In this document: in pieces, positions 4,612 to 6,429 of the stretch
Layout of the letters: each line of letters starts with the position of its first letter
Position numbering within the stretch: position 1 is the first letter of the stretch
Assembly (NCBI GenBank): GCA_034430275.1
Contig: DAOUEW010000069.1
Location: forward strand, 1 to 6,429
DNA from: JAUVXJ01 sp034430275
GTDB taxonomy: Bacteria; Chloroflexota; Anaerolineae; UBA7937; B3-Chlor
DNA length: 6,429 nucleotides
Reading direction: 5' to 3'
Notes under the pieces: generated by a model
What the model was told of the DNA's origin: nothing
What the model saw: the letters and a program-made list of their open reading frames with translations, nothing else
The model's database searches: none
Position numbers and translations under genes: made by a program

Positions 4612-6336
4612 GTGGGCATTGTCGAGGGTTTGCTGGGTCTGCTGGGAGGCGGCACCCTGCTCGTTGCCGTGGCACTGATCGTCCTGGTGGTGGTCTTCTT
4701 GATGGCCCTGGCCAGGGTCTTGCGGTTCATCAGGAAGGTCCCACCCAACAGGGCGCTCCTGGTGTATGGTGTGCGCACGCGCACCAAGGTCACCGTCGTC
4801 CGCCGCGTGAAGAAGCTCAAAGCCGGATGGGACGAATCCGCCCCACCCTCGGAACACCCGCAGATCAGCGAACAAGAGTGGGAAGTGCAGACGGAGACCG
4901 AGCAGATCACGGTCAACTACAAGATGGTCAAGGGCGGCATGACCATAGTCTTGCCCTTCGTGCACGAGGTGAAGGAACTGGATCTGAGCCTGATCACGCT
5001 GGACGTAGCGGTGCACAACGTGCTGAGCAGCAATGCCGTTCCCATCACCGTGGACGGTATCGCGCAGATCAAGATTGGCAGTGATGACACCTCCATCGCC
5101 ACGGCTGCCGAACAGCTTCTGGACAAGACGTCGGAGGAGATCCAGTACGTGGCTATCCAGACCCTCCAGGGCCATCTGCGTGCTATCATCGGGCTGATGA
5201 CGGTGGAGGAGGTCTACAAGGACCGGGAGGCCTTCGCCCAGAGGGTCTTGGAAGTGGCGGTTGACGATCTGGCCGGTATGGGTCTCCAGATCGTCTCCTT
5301 TGCCATCAAGGAGATCAGCGACGAAAAGGGATATCTGGAGGCCCTGGGGAGGCCCGAGATTGCGGCCAAACTGCGTGACGCCAGGAGGGCGGAGGCGCAG
5401 GCCGATCAGGAGGCCACTGAGAAGGAGCAGGAGGCAGAGAAGGAGAAGGCGGGATACACCAAAGAGGCCAACGTAGCCAAGGCCAAGTACGACACGGAGG
5501 TGTCTCGGGAACGTGCCGTGGCGGAAAGGGCCCAGGCGATCTCCCTGGCGGAGCAGGACAAGACACTGGAGCAGAGAAAAGCCGAAGCCGCCCAGGCAGC
5601 GGCCGAGCGCCGGGACAAGGAGCTTGATGCCGAGGAGCGTCGTCCGGCTGACGCCTCCCTCTACCGCGCTGAGCAGGAGGCCTCGGCGACCAGGGCCACC
5701 GGCTTCGCCGAAGCGGATGTGGACAGGAAGATGGGTGAGGCCGAGGCCGCGGCCAACAAGGCCAGGGGTCTGGCGGGCGCCGACGTGACTAAGGCGCAGT
5801 TGTTGGCTGAGGCCGAAGGTAGACGGAAGCTCGCTGAGGCGCTCAATGCCTACAAGTCAGGTGCCCTGCGGCTGGTGCTGGGGCAAGCGCTGCTCGAGCG
5901 CGTCCCTGAGGTGGCCGAGTCCTTCGGTGAGGCCTTCGCTAACATCGAGCAGATTCGGCTCATCGAGATTGGAGGCGCTGGTGCCCGGGGCGAGGGGGTT
6001 GAAGGAACGGTGGAGCGGTTCTTGGACACCCTGCCCAACACCCTGTTCAAGTTCTTACAGGGCGTTTCCGCATTGCTGGGTGGGCCGATCGACGACCTGG
6101 TAGCGGCGTGGATCGTGGATGAGGCCGAAAAGCGCGGGGTCGAGGTAGCCCCAGAACAGCAAGAGGCCATCCGAGAGATGGTGGCTGCCAGAGTCGCTGA
6201 GGCAGAGGAGGAGTCGGAAGCGGACGCCTCTGGTGCGGCGAAGCCCTCGCCAGAGACCGAGGCCCAGGGTGAGGCAGAAGAGGCGGCCGGCAAAGCGGAG
6301 GACGAGGTGCCGCCAGCTTCGGAGACAGAAGAGTGA
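4612..6336 (+). CDS. Flotillin-like SPFH/band 7 protein with C-terminal extension
   Basis: This is a 574-residue protein with a GTG start. Residues 14-36 form one hydrophobic membrane segment, followed by a basic stretch and the flotillin-type entry PPNRALLVYG (44-53). The SPFH domain runs to about 240 (VPITVDGIAQIKI and the DDLAGMGLQIVSFAIKEISD segment, which is characteristic). From about 245 to 420 there is a long Ala/Glu/Lys/Arg coiled coil rich in EA-type repeats, ending in AEAEGRRKLAEALNAY, as in FloT/YqiK-type flotillins. Residues 420-457 match the usual flotillin end (IEQIRLIEIGG). About 115 residues follow: a predicted helical part (463-525) and a Glu/Ala-rich acidic tail (530-574). 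Known flotillins oligomerise and scaffold membrane microdomains, usually with an NfeD partner, which is encoded just upstream here. The next gene overlaps the stop codon. The SPFH assignment is firm; floT-like is the closest label but orthology is not shown. Confidence 0.92.
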   Translation: MGIVEGLLGLLGGGTLLVAVALIVLVVVFLMALARVLRFIRKVPPNRALLVYGVRTRTKVTVVRRVKKLKAGWDESAPPSEHPQISEQEWEVQTETEQITVNYKMVKGGMTIVLPFVHEVKELDLSLITLDVAVHNVLSSNAVPITVDGIAQIKIGSDDTSIATAAEQLLDKTSEEIQYVAIQTLQGHLRAIIGLMTVEEVYKDREAFAQRVLEVAVDDLAGMGLQIVSFAIKEISDEKGYLEALGRPEIAAKLRDARRAEAQADQEATEKEQEAEKEKAGYTKEANVAKAKYDTEVSRERAVAERAQAISLAEQDKTLEQRKAEAAQAAAERRDKELDAEERRPADASLYRAEQEASATRATGFAEADVDRKMGEAEAAANKARGLAGADVTKAQLLAEAEGRRKLAEALNAYKSGALRLVLGQALLERVPEVAESFGEAFANIEQIRLIEIGGAGARGEGVEGTVERFLDTLPNTLFKFLQGVSALLGGPIDDLVAAWIVDEAEKRGVEVAPEQQEAIREMVAARVAEAEEESEADASGAAKPSPETEAQGEAEEAAGKAEDEVPPASETEE

Positions 6337-6429
6337 CGGGAGGATGCCCGCTGAACGAAGGGGAGTACTTCGTAGAGATGCTCTCGGAACTGGCGCCTCT
6401 GCTCGCTGATCTGCCGCGAGGGTCCAGCC
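6333..6429 (+). CDS. Start of an unidentified protein, translationally coupled to the SPFH gene (3' partial)
   Basis: A GTG at 6333-6335 overlaps the SPFH stop (GTGA arrangement), preceded by GGAGA (6321-6325) at 7-nt spacing. The frame stays open to the right edge, giving 32 codons: VTGGCPLNEGEYFVEMLSEL, then APLLADLPRG and two Ser. A second start is the in-frame ATG at 6378, with GGGGAG 12 nt upstream. The ATG at 6344 is in another frame and stops after 17 codons. The visible part is a soluble-looking, mildly acidic, Leu-rich helix. The family cannot be named. Overlap with the flotillin gene implies co-translation and a linked function. Confidence 0.5.
   Translation, partial: MTGGCPLNEGEYFVEMLSELAPLLADLPRGSS

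Noticed and set aside
4387..5175. Minus-strand frames opposite the NfeD and SPFH genes
   Set aside because: The + strand genes have clear families, starts and Shine-Dalgarno sequences; the antisense products show none.

Overview
The window reads as a GC-rich bacterial chromosome segment with all recognisable genes on the + strand. No rRNA, tRNA, IS element, CRISPR array or phage gene is visible. Consensus-like sigma-70 promoters and strong Shine-Dalgarno sequences point to Bacteria. The mix of a TSP3/CARDB secreted protein, a double AbrB-like protein and an NfeD-flotillin pair would fit a free-living environmental lineage. Chloroflexota (Anaerolineae-like) is my best guess, but it is an inference from gene style only; nothing in the window fixes the taxon.

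Layout. (1) 2-2731: the 3' part of a very acidic, probably exported multidomain protein, cut by the left edge. It has eight calcium-binding thrombospondin type 3-like repeats, a beta-rich domain, a fibronectin III-like domain, a second beta-rich domain, a CARDB domain and a third beta-rich domain. (2) 2732-3026: intergenic, with an excellent extended -10 promoter (2849-2877), an inverted repeat starting at the predicted +1, and a leader of about 140 nt. (3) 3027-3494: a 155-residue protein made of two tandem SpoVT/AbrB-like beta-strand domains related by a gap-free 82-residue offset. (4) 3495-3803: non-coding, several possible stem-loops, closed by a Rho-independent terminator (3772-3803). (5) 3819-3847: a second extended -10 promoter whose -10 box lies between the arms of an inverted repeat. 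(6) 3920-4576 and 4612-6336: an NfeD-like membrane protein followed 35 bp later by a flotillin-like SPFH protein with a long coiled coil, an extra C-terminal module and an acidic tail. (7) 6333-6429: the start of another gene, overlapping the SPFH stop codon by 4 bp and running off the right edge.

How they work together. The NfeD-SPFH pair is a classic two-gene membrane-microdomain module (compare Bacillus yuaF-floT). The overlapping third gene probably belongs to the same operon, and it is the most useful lead for what this flotillin serves. The AbrB-like gene is its own transcription unit, bounded by its own promoter and the 3772-3803 terminator. The TSP3/CARDB protein appears to be an unrelated upstream gene. 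I did not find a clearly new defence or mobile system. The items most worth following up are the unusual architecture of the first protein, the non-coding stretch before the terminator, the two promoter-linked inverted repeats, and the extended flotillin with its coupled downstream gene.
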